A stretch of 64,000 nt of DNA from assembly GCF_000169155.1 (NCBI RefSeq), contig NZ_AAWL01000004.1, positions 1 through 64,000 of the forward strand. The letters run 5' to 3'. The translations under genes and the position numbers were made by a program. Under the pieces are notes generated by a model. It worked only from the letters and a program-made list of their open reading frames with translations, searched no databases and had not been told where the DNA came from. Shown one piece after another: positions 36,932 to 45,549 of this stretch; positions within the stretch are counted from its first letter, which is position 1, and the number at the start of each line of letters is the position of its first letter. This DNA is from Thermosinus carboxydivorans Nor1. GTDB lineage: Bacteria; Bacillota; Negativicutes; Sporomusales; Thermosinaceae.

Positions 36932-37351
36932 TTAGTTAGACAAAATGCGCGTAATGATAGGCTGCATTTTGGCATTCGACTTGGCCCGGCGATCAACATA
37001 GCGGATGTAGGCAAGGGACGCACCAAAAGCAAGGCCGCCGCCGCCGATTTGCAGCCATAAGGCGGGCAAGCCCAGCCCACCGGCCAAATAATGTCCGGTA
37101 GCCGCCCCCATAAATAATGCCAAAAGCGGCAGGACGTAAACAATAAAAGCGGCTTTCAGCATGTTCACTTCCGGAACCTGCAGAGCTACCCGCTGGCCTG
37201 GCCGTGCCCCTATGGCATTGCTGGCTTCCACCACAATTGCCGCGTTGCCAGGGCAGGCCCCGCAGTTTTCACAGTCGTTATGGCGGCTGGTTTTGACTCT
37301 GGCCATATCCCCTGCCAGCTCGATTACGATACCCTCCTGCTCTTTTGCCAC
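36932..37351 (-). CDS. rseC: RseC/MucC-like membrane protein
   Basis: 139 residues. Begins with a small cysteine domain (DNCENCGACPGNAAIVVEA, a C-x2-C-x2-C pattern) and has two membrane helices (MLKAAFIVYVLPLLALFMGAATG and LPALWLQIGGGGLAFGASLAYI). RseC-family proteins accompany Rnf/Rsx complexes, including the SoxR-reducing system; direct function is unclear. GTG start with AGAGGAGG upstream; an in-frame ATG 11 codons earlier is less likely. Confidence 0.88.
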   Translation of the reverse strand: MAKEQEGIVIELAGDMARVKTSRHNDCENCGACPGNAAIVVEASNAIGARPGQRVALQVPEVNMLKAAFIVYVLPLLALFMGAATGHYLAGGLGLPALWLQIGGGGLAFGASLAYIRYVDRRAKSNAKMQPIITRILSN

Positions 37352-37565
37352 TTTATCGCCTCCTCTGGTTGGTCTTATGGTCATACCAGTTGATCGCTAC
37401 CACGCCGCTTGCCTTTTGCACTACTCTTGATTCTTATGCGTCCGCGAGAATAAATAGTCTTGTTGACGATATTAGTTCTATAAAAATATTCGGTTATCAG
37501 CGAAAATTACCTCCAGCGGTGTAAGTTATTTTTTTCACTTTCATGAAAAATGGCAAAAGTAATAA

Positions 37566-37598
37566 TAAACAAAATAGGACAAGCCGGCAGCCTGTCCC
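37566..37598 (-). terminator. Terminator after the ArsB/NhaD-type permease
   Basis: Minus strand GGGACAGGCT-GCC-GGCTTGTCCT (10-bp stem with G-U pairs) followed by ATTTTGTTTATT. Ends the trkA-trkH-permease unit; about 210 bp of apparently non-coding sequence follow before rseC. Confidence 0.75.
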
Positions 37599-37605
37599 TT
37601 TCTCG

Positions 37606-38883
37606 TTAGCGCAAGTAAACGAAATAAATGTAAATATTGGAAATAATAATGGAAACAAGCATGAGCGGAAAGGCAATTCTCAGGTAGCTGACAAAAGTCA
37701 TGGGATAACCGCGGGAGGCGGCAATACTTGATACCACGACGTTGGCCGAAGCGCCGATGATGGTGCCATTGCCTCCCAGACAGGCGCCCAACGACAAGGC
37801 CCACCACATGGAGGAAACATCAATGCCACTGATTTGGTTGACGGCCTTTATCAGCGGTATCATGGTAGCCACAAAAGGAATGTTGTCAATAAACGCCGAA
37901 GCAATGGCCGACAGCCATAGGATTAAAACATTCATCAGCAACACATCGGAATGGGTAATTGCCAGCCCCCATTCGGCAATCATGCGAATGACGCCGGTAA
38001 CCTCCAGACCGCCGACCAGGATAAAGAGGCCGATAAAGAAAAAGATGGTATTCCACTCCACGTCCCGGAAGATTTCTTCCGGTTCAATCCCGCTGATTAA
38101 GAGCAGGATAGCCGCCCCGCCCATGGCAATGGTAGCCGATTCAAAGCCAAGCGGCCCGTGGGCGACAAAGCCGCCGATCGTCAAGGTAAGGATGATGAGC
38201 ACTTTGCGCAGGAGCGCTTTATCCGTGAGGTACGACTCCTCATCAAGTTGCATAATCCCCTGCTGGGCCGCAGGGTCGACGACAAGCTCCTTGCGGTACA
38301 GCCAGAGGAACAGCCAGTTGGTAACGAACCCGATGATGATAATGACCGGCGTCAGGTTGATGAGAAAATCGTTGAAAGTCAACCCGGTGGCGCCGCCAAT
38401 CATAATGTTGGGAGGATCGCCGATGAGCGTTGCCGTGCCGCCAATATTGGAGGCCATAATCTCGGAAATGAGAAACGGCACCGGATTGATTTTCAAAATT
38501 CCGGTAATGGAGAAAATAATCGGCGTTACCAGCAAAACGGTCGTCACGTTGTCCAAAAACGCCGAGGTAACGGCGGTAAAGGCAAAAAAGACGCTCATAA
38601 TCCTGACCGGATTGCCCTGTGCCCGCTTGGCGAGCTTGACGGCCATATATTGAAACATGCCGGTGCGCATGGCAATGGCCACGATAATCATCATGCCGAT
38701 AAGTAGTCCCAAGGTGTTAAAATCGACCTTGGCGATCGCTTCTTCCTGCGGCATGATTTTAACAAGCAGCAGGACAAGAGCGCCAACGAGGGCGATTTTG
38801 GTCCGGTGAATTTTTTCCGAAACAATAATACCGTAAGTTGCAACAAAGACAATCACGGCCATGAGGGCCATTTGCCCATTCAT
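37606..38883 (-). CDS. ArsB/NhaD-type ion permease
   Basis: 425 residues, eleven or so membrane helices, ion-transporter superfamily. Segments SAFLDNVTTVLLVTPI and IASAFIDNIPFVATMIPLI form the duplicated helix-loop sites, with NIGGTATLIGDPPNIMIGGATGL typical of ArsB/NhaD-like proteins. It may be a Na+/H+ antiporter or arsenite permease; no ars genes are near. Being next to Trk potassium uptake genes in a Na+-pumping organism makes cation balance the more likely role. Start MNGQMALM lies eight bases after GAGGAGG. Confidence 0.85.
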   Translation of the reverse strand: MNGQMALMAVIVFVATYGIIVSEKIHRTKIALVGALVLLLVKIMPQEEAIAKVDFNTLGLLIGMMIIVAIAMRTGMFQYMAVKLAKRAQGNPVRIMSVFFAFTAVTSAFLDNVTTVLLVTPIIFSITGILKINPVPFLISEIMASNIGGTATLIGDPPNIMIGGATGLTFNDFLINLTPVIIIIGFVTNWLFLWLYRKELVVDPAAQQGIMQLDEESYLTDKALLRKVLIILTLTIGGFVAHGPLGFESATIAMGGAAILLLISGIEPEEIFRDVEWNTIFFFIGLFILVGGLEVTGVIRMIAEWGLAITHSDVLLMNVLILWLSAIASAFIDNIPFVATMIPLIKAVNQISGIDVSSMWWALSLGACLGGNGTIIGASANVVVSSIAASRGYPMTFVSYLRIAFPLMLVSIIISNIYIYFVYLR

Positions 38884-38931
38884 GTAGATTACCTCCTCAG
38901 TCAATGAAAATTTGACCCTGTTTTGTAGTTA

Positions 38932-40386
38932 TCACCAGTTGCGATGGGCCCGCCAAAATTCCGGCCGTAAAAATACAAGAAGCGTAAACAATTCAAGCCG
39001 TCCTAACAGCATGCACAGCGTAAGAACGGTTTTGGCCAAAGGAGAAAGACTGGAATAGGTGGTAGTCGGACCGACAACGCCAAAACCGGGACCAACATTG
39101 CCCAGGGTCGCCGCCACGGCGCTCATGGCATCGAACGGCGCAAGGCCGGTGGCCGCCACGAGCAGAACGGCCGCAAAAAAGGTGAACATATAGAGAAAGA
39201 AAAATTGACAGACGGTGTTGAGGACAGTCGGCTCGACACTCTTTTGATCAACACAGATGCTGACGACCACGCGCGGGTGGAGCGAGCGCTTAAGTTCCGC
39301 CCATCCTTGTTTTACCAGCAGAATAATCCGGGACACTTTGATGCCGCCGGCGGTCGACCCGGCACTGCCGCCAATGAACATTAAAATAAACAGGACTAAT
39401 TTAGCTAGCGGCGGCCAGGCGTCAAAGTCAGCCGAAGCAAAACCGGTGGTGGTGATAATAGACGCCACCTGGAAGAGGGCCACCCTGAGCGCCTTTCCGG
39501 CCTCCTCGCCTGCCGCCAGACAAAGATTAACGGCAATTAAAAAGGTGCTGGCCGCAATAATAACAAGATAAACCTTGAACTCGGTATCACGGTAAACCCG
39601 ATGCCACCCTTTTTGCCAGCCCTGAAAATAGAGGGCGAAGTTGCCGCCGGCAATAATCATAAACAGGACGACAATTAGTTCAATGGCCAAACTGTCATAG
39701 TGCTTAATACTGGCATCTTTGGTGGAAAACCCGCCGGTGGCCAGAGTGGCGAAAGCGTGATTGACCGCGTCAAACAAGGACATGCCGGCCAACATTAAGA
39801 GAACAATCTCGGCGACCGTTAAAATGGTATAAATGATCCACAGCGCTATGGCCGTATCGCGGATGCGCGGCGAAACACGGTCGGCCGTGGGCCCCGGCAC
39901 TTCGGCCTTGAACAGGTGAGCGGCGCCGGCACCGATGTGCGGCAAAATGACGATGAACAGGACAATAATGCCCATCCCGCCCAGCCAGTGGGTCATGCTC
40001 CGCCAGAAGATAATGCTCCGCGGCACATCATCCAACCGGTCAATTACACTGGCGCCAGTCGTCGTCAGGCCCGATACCGTCTCAAACACGGCGTCAATAT
40101 ACGTTGGCATGACCCCGCCGAGCCAATATGGCAAAGCGCCAAACAACGAGGCAAACAGCCACCCCCCCAGTACGGTGGCATACCCTTCCCGGATGCCGAT
40201 GCGGCCGCTGCTCGGGGCCAAAAACGCCATTACGCCACCGGTCACCAAACATGACAGCACCGAGATAGTTAAAGCGCCGATACTTGCCTCGCGCCATACT
40301 ATGGCCAAGGCGAGTGGAACAACCATAAACAGTCCGTAGACAAGCATCAACCGCCCAAGAATCCCTGCTACTAACGGATAATGCAT
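38932..40386 (-). CDS. trkH: TrkH-family potassium uptake membrane subunit
   Basis: 484 residues. Four membrane-pore-membrane repeats with selectivity-filter segments: TVSGLTTTGASV, ATLATGGFSTKD, IITTTGFASADFD and AATLGNVGPGFG. It works with TrkA, whose gene is 11 bases upstream. Confidence 0.95.
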   Translation of the reverse strand: MHYPLVAGILGRLMLVYGLFMVVPLALAIVWREASIGALTISVLSCLVTGGVMAFLAPSSGRIGIREGYATVLGGWLFASLFGALPYWLGGVMPTYIDAVFETVSGLTTTGASVIDRLDDVPRSIIFWRSMTHWLGGMGIIVLFIVILPHIGAGAAHLFKAEVPGPTADRVSPRIRDTAIALWIIYTILTVAEIVLLMLAGMSLFDAVNHAFATLATGGFSTKDASIKHYDSLAIELIVVLFMIIAGGNFALYFQGWQKGWHRVYRDTEFKVYLVIIAASTFLIAVNLCLAAGEEAGKALRVALFQVASIITTTGFASADFDAWPPLAKLVLFILMFIGGSAGSTAGGIKVSRIILLVKQGWAELKRSLHPRVVVSICVDQKSVEPTVLNTVCQFFFLYMFTFFAAVLLVAATGLAPFDAMSAVAATLGNVGPGFGVVGPTTTYSSLSPLAKTVLTLCMLLGRLELFTLLVFLRPEFWRAHRNW

Positions 40387-40397
40387 AAAAGTTAGCT

Positions 40398-41738
40398 CTA
40401 CCTGCCTTCAAAGAATTCTACGACTTTGCCAACCGTGTCCGGCAGGGCAAAAACGATTGCCCGATCATTGGCGCACAAAATTTCATTGCCGTCAGGCACA
40501 ATCGTCCGGTCTTGGCGAACAATGGCGCCCACTAACGCGTTACGGGGGAAATGAATGTCTTTTAGCCGTTTGCCTACCCCGTCACAGTTAGGAGACACGA
40601 TGATCTCCATGGCTTCGGCTTTAGCCCCCTCCAAGAGCGACACATGAACAATATCGCCGCGGCGGACCAGGCGCAGGATTGCTCCGGCCGTCAGCAGGCG
40701 CGGCGACAAAGCCACATCAATGCCTACTTGTTCAAGAAGCGGAATATATTCCGATCGGCCGACGCGCACAAACGTTTTCTGTGCGCCCAGGTGTTTGGCC
40801 AATAGCGCCATTAGCAAGTTAAGCTTGTCGTCGTCGGTGAGGCAGATAACCGCATCGGCCTCGCCGACCCCCTCCTCGGCCAAAAAATCAATGTCCGTAC
40901 CGTCCCCGCATAATACCATGCCCTTAGTCAGCATTTTCGCCAATTCCTGACAGCGGCTGCGGTCTTTATCCAGCACTTTTACGGAAAGACCGTTTTTTTC
41001 CAGCAGAACGGCCAAATGGCGTCCAATCCGGCCGGCGCCGATAATCATGACTCGCTCTACCGGCGACTGCTTATTCATAAACTGGCCTTCAAAAGCTTCA
41101 ATGGCAGTATGTTCGCCGACGAAAAAAACACTGTCATGGGGCAAAATTACATCGGTGCCCCGCGGAATAATCATCCGCGCCTGCCGCAGGATACCGGCCA
41201 CCAGTATCTGCGGCGGCAGCGTTAGCTTGCGCAGCGGAACATTAACAAGGGGTGAATCGGACCGGATTTTCACTTCCAGCATCCGTACTTTGCCGCCGGC
41301 AAAGTCCTCGACGTCGAGTGCCGCCGGGGTACGAATGATACGGCTGATTTCGATCGCTGTCACCATTTCCGGGTTGATGACCAAGTCAACGCCTAAAAAC
41401 CGATTAAAGACCAGCTGGTCCTGCGCCGCATATTCGGGATCACGCACCCTGGCGATCGTACGGGCCACCCCTGCTTGCTTGGCGGCCATGCAGGCAATCA
41501 TGTTGACCTCGTCGCTATCGGTTACGGCAATCATCAGTTTAGCCTGTTCTATCCCCGCCTCGGTCAGGACGCGGGGACTGGCGCCATTACCGGCGATTGT
41601 CATTACATCAAGGTTGTTTTGGACAATACTGCGGCGTTCTTCATCTTTCTCAATTACCACCACCTCGTGGTTTTCTTCGGACAGGCGCTGGGCGAGACTA
41701 TAACCCACCTTGCCTGCGCCGACAATGACAACGCGCAC
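40398..41738 (-). CDS. trkA: Trk potassium transporter regulatory protein TrkA
   Basis: 446 residues. Two RCK units, each an NAD-binding Rossmann domain (VRVVIVGAGKVGYSLA and VMIIGAGRIGRHLA) followed by a TrkA-C domain (VRMLEVKIRSDSPLVNVPL; AMEIIVSPNCDGVGKRL). GTG start chosen because GGAGGTG is five bases upstream; the longer open frame would extend over the promoter. Confidence 0.95.
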   Translation of the reverse strand: MRVVIVGAGKVGYSLAQRLSEENHEVVVIEKDEERRSIVQNNLDVMTIAGNGASPRVLTEAGIEQAKLMIAVTDSDEVNMIACMAAKQAGVARTIARVRDPEYAAQDQLVFNRFLGVDLVINPEMVTAIEISRIIRTPAALDVEDFAGGKVRMLEVKIRSDSPLVNVPLRKLTLPPQILVAGILRQARMIIPRGTDVILPHDSVFFVGEHTAIEAFEGQFMNKQSPVERVMIIGAGRIGRHLAVLLEKNGLSVKVLDKDRSRCQELAKMLTKGMVLCGDGTDIDFLAEEGVGEADAVICLTDDDKLNLLMALLAKHLGAQKTFVRVGRSEYIPLLEQVGIDVALSPRLLTAGAILRLVRRGDIVHVSLLEGAKAEAMEIIVSPNCDGVGKRLKDIHFPRNALVGAIVRQDRTIVPDGNEILCANDRAIVFALPDTVGKVVEFFEGR

Positions 41739-41779
41739 AGGGTCACCTCCGTAACAAGTTATGAGAAAATTTTCATTAA

Positions 41780-41808
41780 ATACTAAACGACAAAGTATTC
41801 GCTGCCAA
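41780..41808 (-). promoter_or_regulatory. Promoter of trkA-trkH
   Basis: Minus strand TTGGCA (41803-41808), 17-bp spacer, TAGTAT (41780-41785), about 45 bp upstream of the trkA GTG. Confidence 0.5.
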
Positions 41809-41825
41809 ACGAAAAACTCCTGGCA

Positions 41826-41859
41826 AAGAAAAAGCCCCAAAGAAAATTCTTTGGAGCTT
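41826..41859 (-). terminator. Terminator after the unknown membrane protein gene
   Basis: Minus strand AAGCTCCAAAGAA / TTCTTTGGGGCTT, 13-bp stem with one G-U pair and a two-base loop, then TTTCTTT. Confidence 0.88.
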
Positions 41860-41863
41860 ACGC

Positions 41864-42415
41864 CTAGTCAGTGTTCTTGATGATATCGACAACCACCTGT
41901 TCTTCCGGAACCATCACCTTGTTTGGCATTTTTTCCTGCAAAAAGCGGAGCATGGTCTCACTTGGCTTAAAGTACACGCGCCTGTTTTCCGGTTTGCCTT
42001 TTTTTCCCGGCACCATATAAGCAACCGTCCAAACCCGCCGGTTGTCAAGGGCCGAGTGGAGGCGGTATGTGCGCCGGAACTTAACCGGCCGGATGAGCTG
42101 CGCTTTATACTGGTAAATGCCGAAGATATCCTTGTACGGGATTTCGTAAACATCCGTGCCAAACAAACCATGTTTGGTAATCCGCAGCATCTTTTTGCCG
42201 GCCTCATACACATAAGTCGGTTTGGACCGCTCAAACAGCGCAAAAGCCAGCATTGCCAGGAAGAAGGCTTCCGAAGGCTGCTTGATGTTCAAATAGAACC
42301 ACCGGTAAGCCGTAAATGCCGCCCAGGCCAGGAACAGCAGAGCGACAACGCCCATTACCATAACGTTTTTCCGGGAAATAATCGAATGCTCAACAATACT
42401 GCCATTTGTTCCCAT
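41864..42415 (-). CDS. Membrane protein of unknown function with a PH-like tail
   Basis: 183 residues, not recognised. Two N-terminal membrane helices (KNVMVMGVVALLFLAWAAFTAY and PSEAFFLAMLAFALF), then a cytoplasmic basic domain with alternating strands (TYVYEAGKKMLRITKHGLFGTDVYEIPYKDI) that recalls bacterial PH-like domains; this is a guess. A single-gene unit with its own promoter, an inverted repeat over the -10 box and a strong terminator. Start at the ATG eight bases after GGGGAGG. Confidence 0.8.
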   Translation of the reverse strand: MGTNGSIVEHSIISRKNVMVMGVVALLFLAWAAFTAYRWFYLNIKQPSEAFFLAMLAFALFERSKPTYVYEAGKKMLRITKHGLFGTDVYEIPYKDIFGIYQYKAQLIRPVKFRRTYRLHSALDNRRVWTVAYMVPGKKGKPENRRVYFKPSETMLRFLQEKMPNKVMVPEEQVVVDIIKNTD

Positions 42416-42452
42416 TGCTGCTGCCTCCCCGCTTGCATTATGCTGCAATCAC

Positions 42453-42481
42453 AGTATACAGCATAACGGACAGCGGTGCAA
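42453..42481 (-). promoter_or_regulatory. Promoter with an inverted repeat around the -10 box
   Basis: Minus strand TTGCAC (42476-42481), 17-bp spacer, TATACT (42453-42458). The -10 box is enclosed by an 8-bp inverted repeat TTATGCTG / CAGCATAA (42438-42445 and 42459-42466), a likely operator for the unknown membrane protein gene. Confidence 0.5.
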
Positions 42482-42489
42482 CAAGCCGG

Positions 42490-43674
42490 TTACAGCACAT
42501 CCTTGGCCCGCAGGGCAGCCACTTCCTCGGCTGACAGCCCCAGCATTTCCATCAATATTTCCTCGGTATGCTGGCCTAACAGCGGCGCCGGCCGTTCTAC
42601 CGCACCCGGGGTGGCGGACATCTTGATGGGCACGCCCGCCATCTTGACTTTACCGGCAACGGGATGGTCGGTTTCGACAATCATGTTCCGGGCCTGAACT
42701 TGCGGGTCATTAATCACCCGGTCGATCGTATTAATCGGCCCGCAGGGAATACCCGCTTCTTCCAGTTCTTTAAGCCACTCGTCCACCGTTTTGGCAGAAA
42801 AGACTTCATCGAGAATTACTTTAAGCTCCTTCACGTTCTGGGTCCGTTTGGCATTGGTAACAAACCGCTCGTCAGCTACCAAATCGGGACGGCCGATGAG
42901 ATTGCACAGTTTTTCCCACAGCCGGTCATTGCCGGCGCCGACGATGACATACCCGTCTTTCGCCGTAAAGGCTTCAAACGGCGTAATCGACGGATGACGG
43001 TTGCCAAGGGGTTTGGGCACGACGCCGGAAGTAAGGTAGCGGGCGATAGCGTTTTCCAGAATGGCTACCTGACAGTCCAGCATGCCGACATCCACTTTCT
43101 GTCCCTCACCGGTGATGCTGCGATGATAGAGGGCCATCATAACCCCGATCATGGTAAACAGGCCGGCCGTAATGTCGCCAATCGAAGCGCCCACACGCGT
43201 CGGTTCGCCATTTTCCTGGCCGGTAATGCTCATAATTCCGCCCATGGCCTGGACGATAACGTCATAGGCCGGTTTATCCATGTAAGGCCCGGTATGGCCA
43301 AAACCTGAACAGGCGGCGTAAATAATTTTCGGGTTGATTTTCTTAAGTTCTTCATACCCCAGCCCAAACTTTTCCATAGTACCCGGCCGGTAGTTTTCCA
43401 GGACGACGTCGGCCTTTTTCACCATCTCTTTAAAAAGCTCCCGGGCTTCAGGATGTTTTAGGTTAAGGGTCATCGACCGTTTATTGCGGTTAAGACTCAT
43501 GAAATAGGCGCTTTCCTTGCCGACAAACGGACCAAACGCCCGGGAATCATCCCCTACCCCCGGCGGCTCGATTTTAATCACATTGGCGCCGAAATCGGCC
43601 ATCATCATGGCCGCATAAGGGCCGGCCAACACCCGGGTCAGGTCTAAAACGACAACTCCTTGTAGCGGTTTCAT
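42490..43674 (-). CDS. Class III CoA-transferase (CaiB/BaiF family)
   Basis: 394 residues. Begins PLQGVVVLDLTRVLAGPYAAMMMADFGANVIKIEPP, the family signature, with the catalytic Asp expected in GASIGDITAGL. Such enzymes move CoA between carboxylic acids (oxalate/formate, carnitine, succinate esters, mesaconate). Substrate is not clear; lying downstream of two dicarboxylate-type permeases, it may activate the imported acid. AAGGAGG is about 14 bases before the ATG, longer than usual. Confidence 0.9.
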   Translation of the reverse strand: MKPLQGVVVLDLTRVLAGPYAAMMMADFGANVIKIEPPGVGDDSRAFGPFVGKESAYFMSLNRNKRSMTLNLKHPEARELFKEMVKKADVVLENYRPGTMEKFGLGYEELKKINPKIIYAACSGFGHTGPYMDKPAYDVIVQAMGGIMSITGQENGEPTRVGASIGDITAGLFTMIGVMMALYHRSITGEGQKVDVGMLDCQVAILENAIARYLTSGVVPKPLGNRHPSITPFEAFTAKDGYVIVGAGNDRLWEKLCNLIGRPDLVADERFVTNAKRTQNVKELKVILDEVFSAKTVDEWLKELEEAGIPCGPINTIDRVINDPQVQARNMIVETDHPVAGKVKMAGVPIKMSATPGAVERPAPLLGQHTEEILMEMLGLSAEEVAALRAKDVL

Positions 43675-43764
43675 CGCTAAAAATACTACCTCCTTAGTTT
43701 GATATTTCCAGGATAAATATAGTATTTTGGAAAACCAACGAAAAAAACCTGCTAGCGGAAACTT

Positions 43765-43803
43765 TAAAATTTAAAAGGCCGGAGCGAAAAACCGCTCAGG
43801 CCT
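43765..43803 (-). terminator. Terminator after the first MatC-like permease
   Basis: Minus strand AGGCCTGAGCG / CGCTCCGGCCT, 11-bp stem with one mismatch and a T-rich loop, then TTTTAAATTTT. Confidence 0.75.
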
Positions 43804-43813
43804 AAAGGAACGA

Positions 43814-45157
43814 TTAGAGGTTGAGAATGCCGAAGAAGACCCAGCAAACTATGGCGCCGACAACCGACATGGACAGACCCCAGATGAGCAGGTTGCGGAA
43901 CAGTTTGGCTTTGTCTTCGTGTTCGCCGGCGCAGGCGATGCAGAGCGCACCGAGCGTGGAAAGAGGCGATGTATCGACAAGGTGGGCGCCGATGTTGATC
44001 GAGGAAATCATCGCCACCGGGTTGCCGCCGCCGATTTCCTTGATCAGACCGGGCACCATGGGCAGGAACATGGGCATTACCACCCCGGACGAACTCGAAT
44101 AGGCGGAGATAATGCCGGTAAACAGACCTAGCCAAGCATTTACGGTAACCGGATTGGAAAGAGCACCAATCATCTTAACGATGGCATTAAGGCCGCCGGC
44201 TCTATCCATAACCTCGATGAGGACGGTAACGCCGCACACCATCATGATAACGCCCCACGGCATAACCTTGATTGCCGCTTTGCTATCGCCTGAGCCGGTC
44301 AGCATGAGAATGCCCGCCAACAGGAAAGCGATAGAACCGACGTTAGACAAGAGGTTCATAACGGGTTTGGGGAAGACGCCTTTGAAGGCCGGCAAACCAG
44401 GCAGAACGACGAGGACGATGAGCACGCCAACCGCGGCGATAGTCAACCATTGATGTTTAGTAAAAGGCTCGGGTTTAGGAGCAAGCTCATCAATATCTAG
44501 CTGTTGGCCGCGCTGTTTACGGATCCAGGCCCAGCCGCCGAGGAGGAAGAAGCCGCCGATATTGACAAAGCCTTGGGCAATTTCAGAGTTGAAATGGATT
44601 TTCCAGGCCAGACCGCTCAGGTCGGTAAGACCCAGCTGGGGCGCCATCTTGGCGATCAGACCGTTGGAAATGATGCCGGTTGGGGCAAAGGGGGAGAAAG
44701 CTGCGCCGTTAGCGGCGCCGACAACCAGCAGGGTCATGAGGAAGGCCGGCATGCCGATCCGGGTGGCAATCGCCATGGCGACCGGCGCCATGAGGGCAGT
44801 ACCGGCGATGTTGCCCGGTCCGATGGTGGTAACAAAGGTGGTAAGAATGAAAATGATCAGGGGCATTAACGCGGTATTGCCTTTACAGAGCCGCACCGAG
44901 TATGCGGTGAGCTTTTCCATGGTGCCGTTGGTCTGCGCCATGCCAAAGAGAAAGGTAACGCCGACCAAAATCATGAACAGGCTAGTCGGGAAGTAGCTCA
45001 TAACTTTGGCGGCCGCTGTTTCGCCCCAGAGACCGCCGACAAGAATGGCAAAAGCGATGCCAAGGAAACCGACGTTGAGGTCTTCGTTAACACAGCTTAT
45101 AATGACGACAATTGCGAGCGCAACGATTGACATCATTGCTGCCAACGAGATATCCAT
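43814..45157 (-). CDS. MatC/SLC13-like dicarboxylate permease (copy 1)
   Basis: 447 residues, about 12 membrane helices. N-terminal part resembles the MatC carrier domain (NVGFLGIAFAILVGGLWG, GTMEKLTAYSVRL), with GPGNIAGTALMAPVAMAIA and AANGAAFSPFAPTGII in the middle and SAYSSSSGVVMPMFLPMVPG near the end. Likely carries a C3-C4 dicarboxylate such as malonate, malate or succinate; not proven. Close paralogue of the next gene upstream; the last 90 residues are mostly identical. GGAGGAGG precedes the ATG. Confidence 0.85.
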   Translation of the reverse strand: MDISLAAMMSIVALAIVVIISCVNEDLNVGFLGIAFAILVGGLWGETAAAKVMSYFPTSLFMILVGVTFLFGMAQTNGTMEKLTAYSVRLCKGNTALMPLIIFILTTFVTTIGPGNIAGTALMAPVAMAIATRIGMPAFLMTLLVVGAANGAAFSPFAPTGIISNGLIAKMAPQLGLTDLSGLAWKIHFNSEIAQGFVNIGGFFLLGGWAWIRKQRGQQLDIDELAPKPEPFTKHQWLTIAAVGVLIVLVVLPGLPAFKGVFPKPVMNLLSNVGSIAFLLAGILMLTGSGDSKAAIKVMPWGVIMMVCGVTVLIEVMDRAGGLNAIVKMIGALSNPVTVNAWLGLFTGIISAYSSSSGVVMPMFLPMVPGLIKEIGGGNPVAMISSINIGAHLVDTSPLSTLGALCIACAGEHEDKAKLFRNLLIWGLSMSVVGAIVCWVFFGILNL

Positions 45158-45549
45158 ATCTTTTTCTCCTCCTCCACATTATAGATAAAATACATGAGGA
45201 CGGTTTTAAAATTTTTAATCCGGGACAGGAGGCCTTGCCGTATTGTCCGTTACAGGTTTGACTAGGCTGCATTACCATCTCAATAACTGCCGCCACTCTG
45301 CTGTCACCGTGCGCATCCCCTCCTTCCTTTTATAATTATAATATTATCATGATACCCACAATTATGTAAATAGGGACTAGTCTGACAACTACTGCGAAAA
45401 AAATATAGAGCATCATTTGGTATTTAATAAATACTCTATACATGGCACGCTAATACCTGCACCACAATGTGATTTGCCAGTCTAGTCCTCTTGCGTGGGT
45501 ACTTAAGATTGCAGGGAAGAGGTGATCCCCTCCCCTGCTCTAAGCTAAA
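45158..45549 (-). other. 392-bp spacer between the two permease genes
   Basis: No convincing coding frame. On the minus strand it holds a GC-rich hairpin just after the copy 2 stop (GCAGGGGAGG...CCTCTTCCCTGC, about 45513-45540), the terminator at 45397-45440, AT-rich sequence with TATAAT-like boxes near 45337-45352 but no good -35, and an excellent ribosome site before copy 1. Copy 1 is therefore probably transcribed from its own, unplaced promoter. Confidence 0.6.
45397..45440 (-). terminator. Terminator or leader hairpin after permease copy 2
   Basis: Minus strand TATAGAG ... CTCTATA (7 bp plus further pairs) followed by seven Ts. The loop contains a second palindrome GTATTTA-T-TAAATAC. 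It lies 110 bases after the copy 2 stop and 240 bases before copy 1. Confidence 0.65.
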
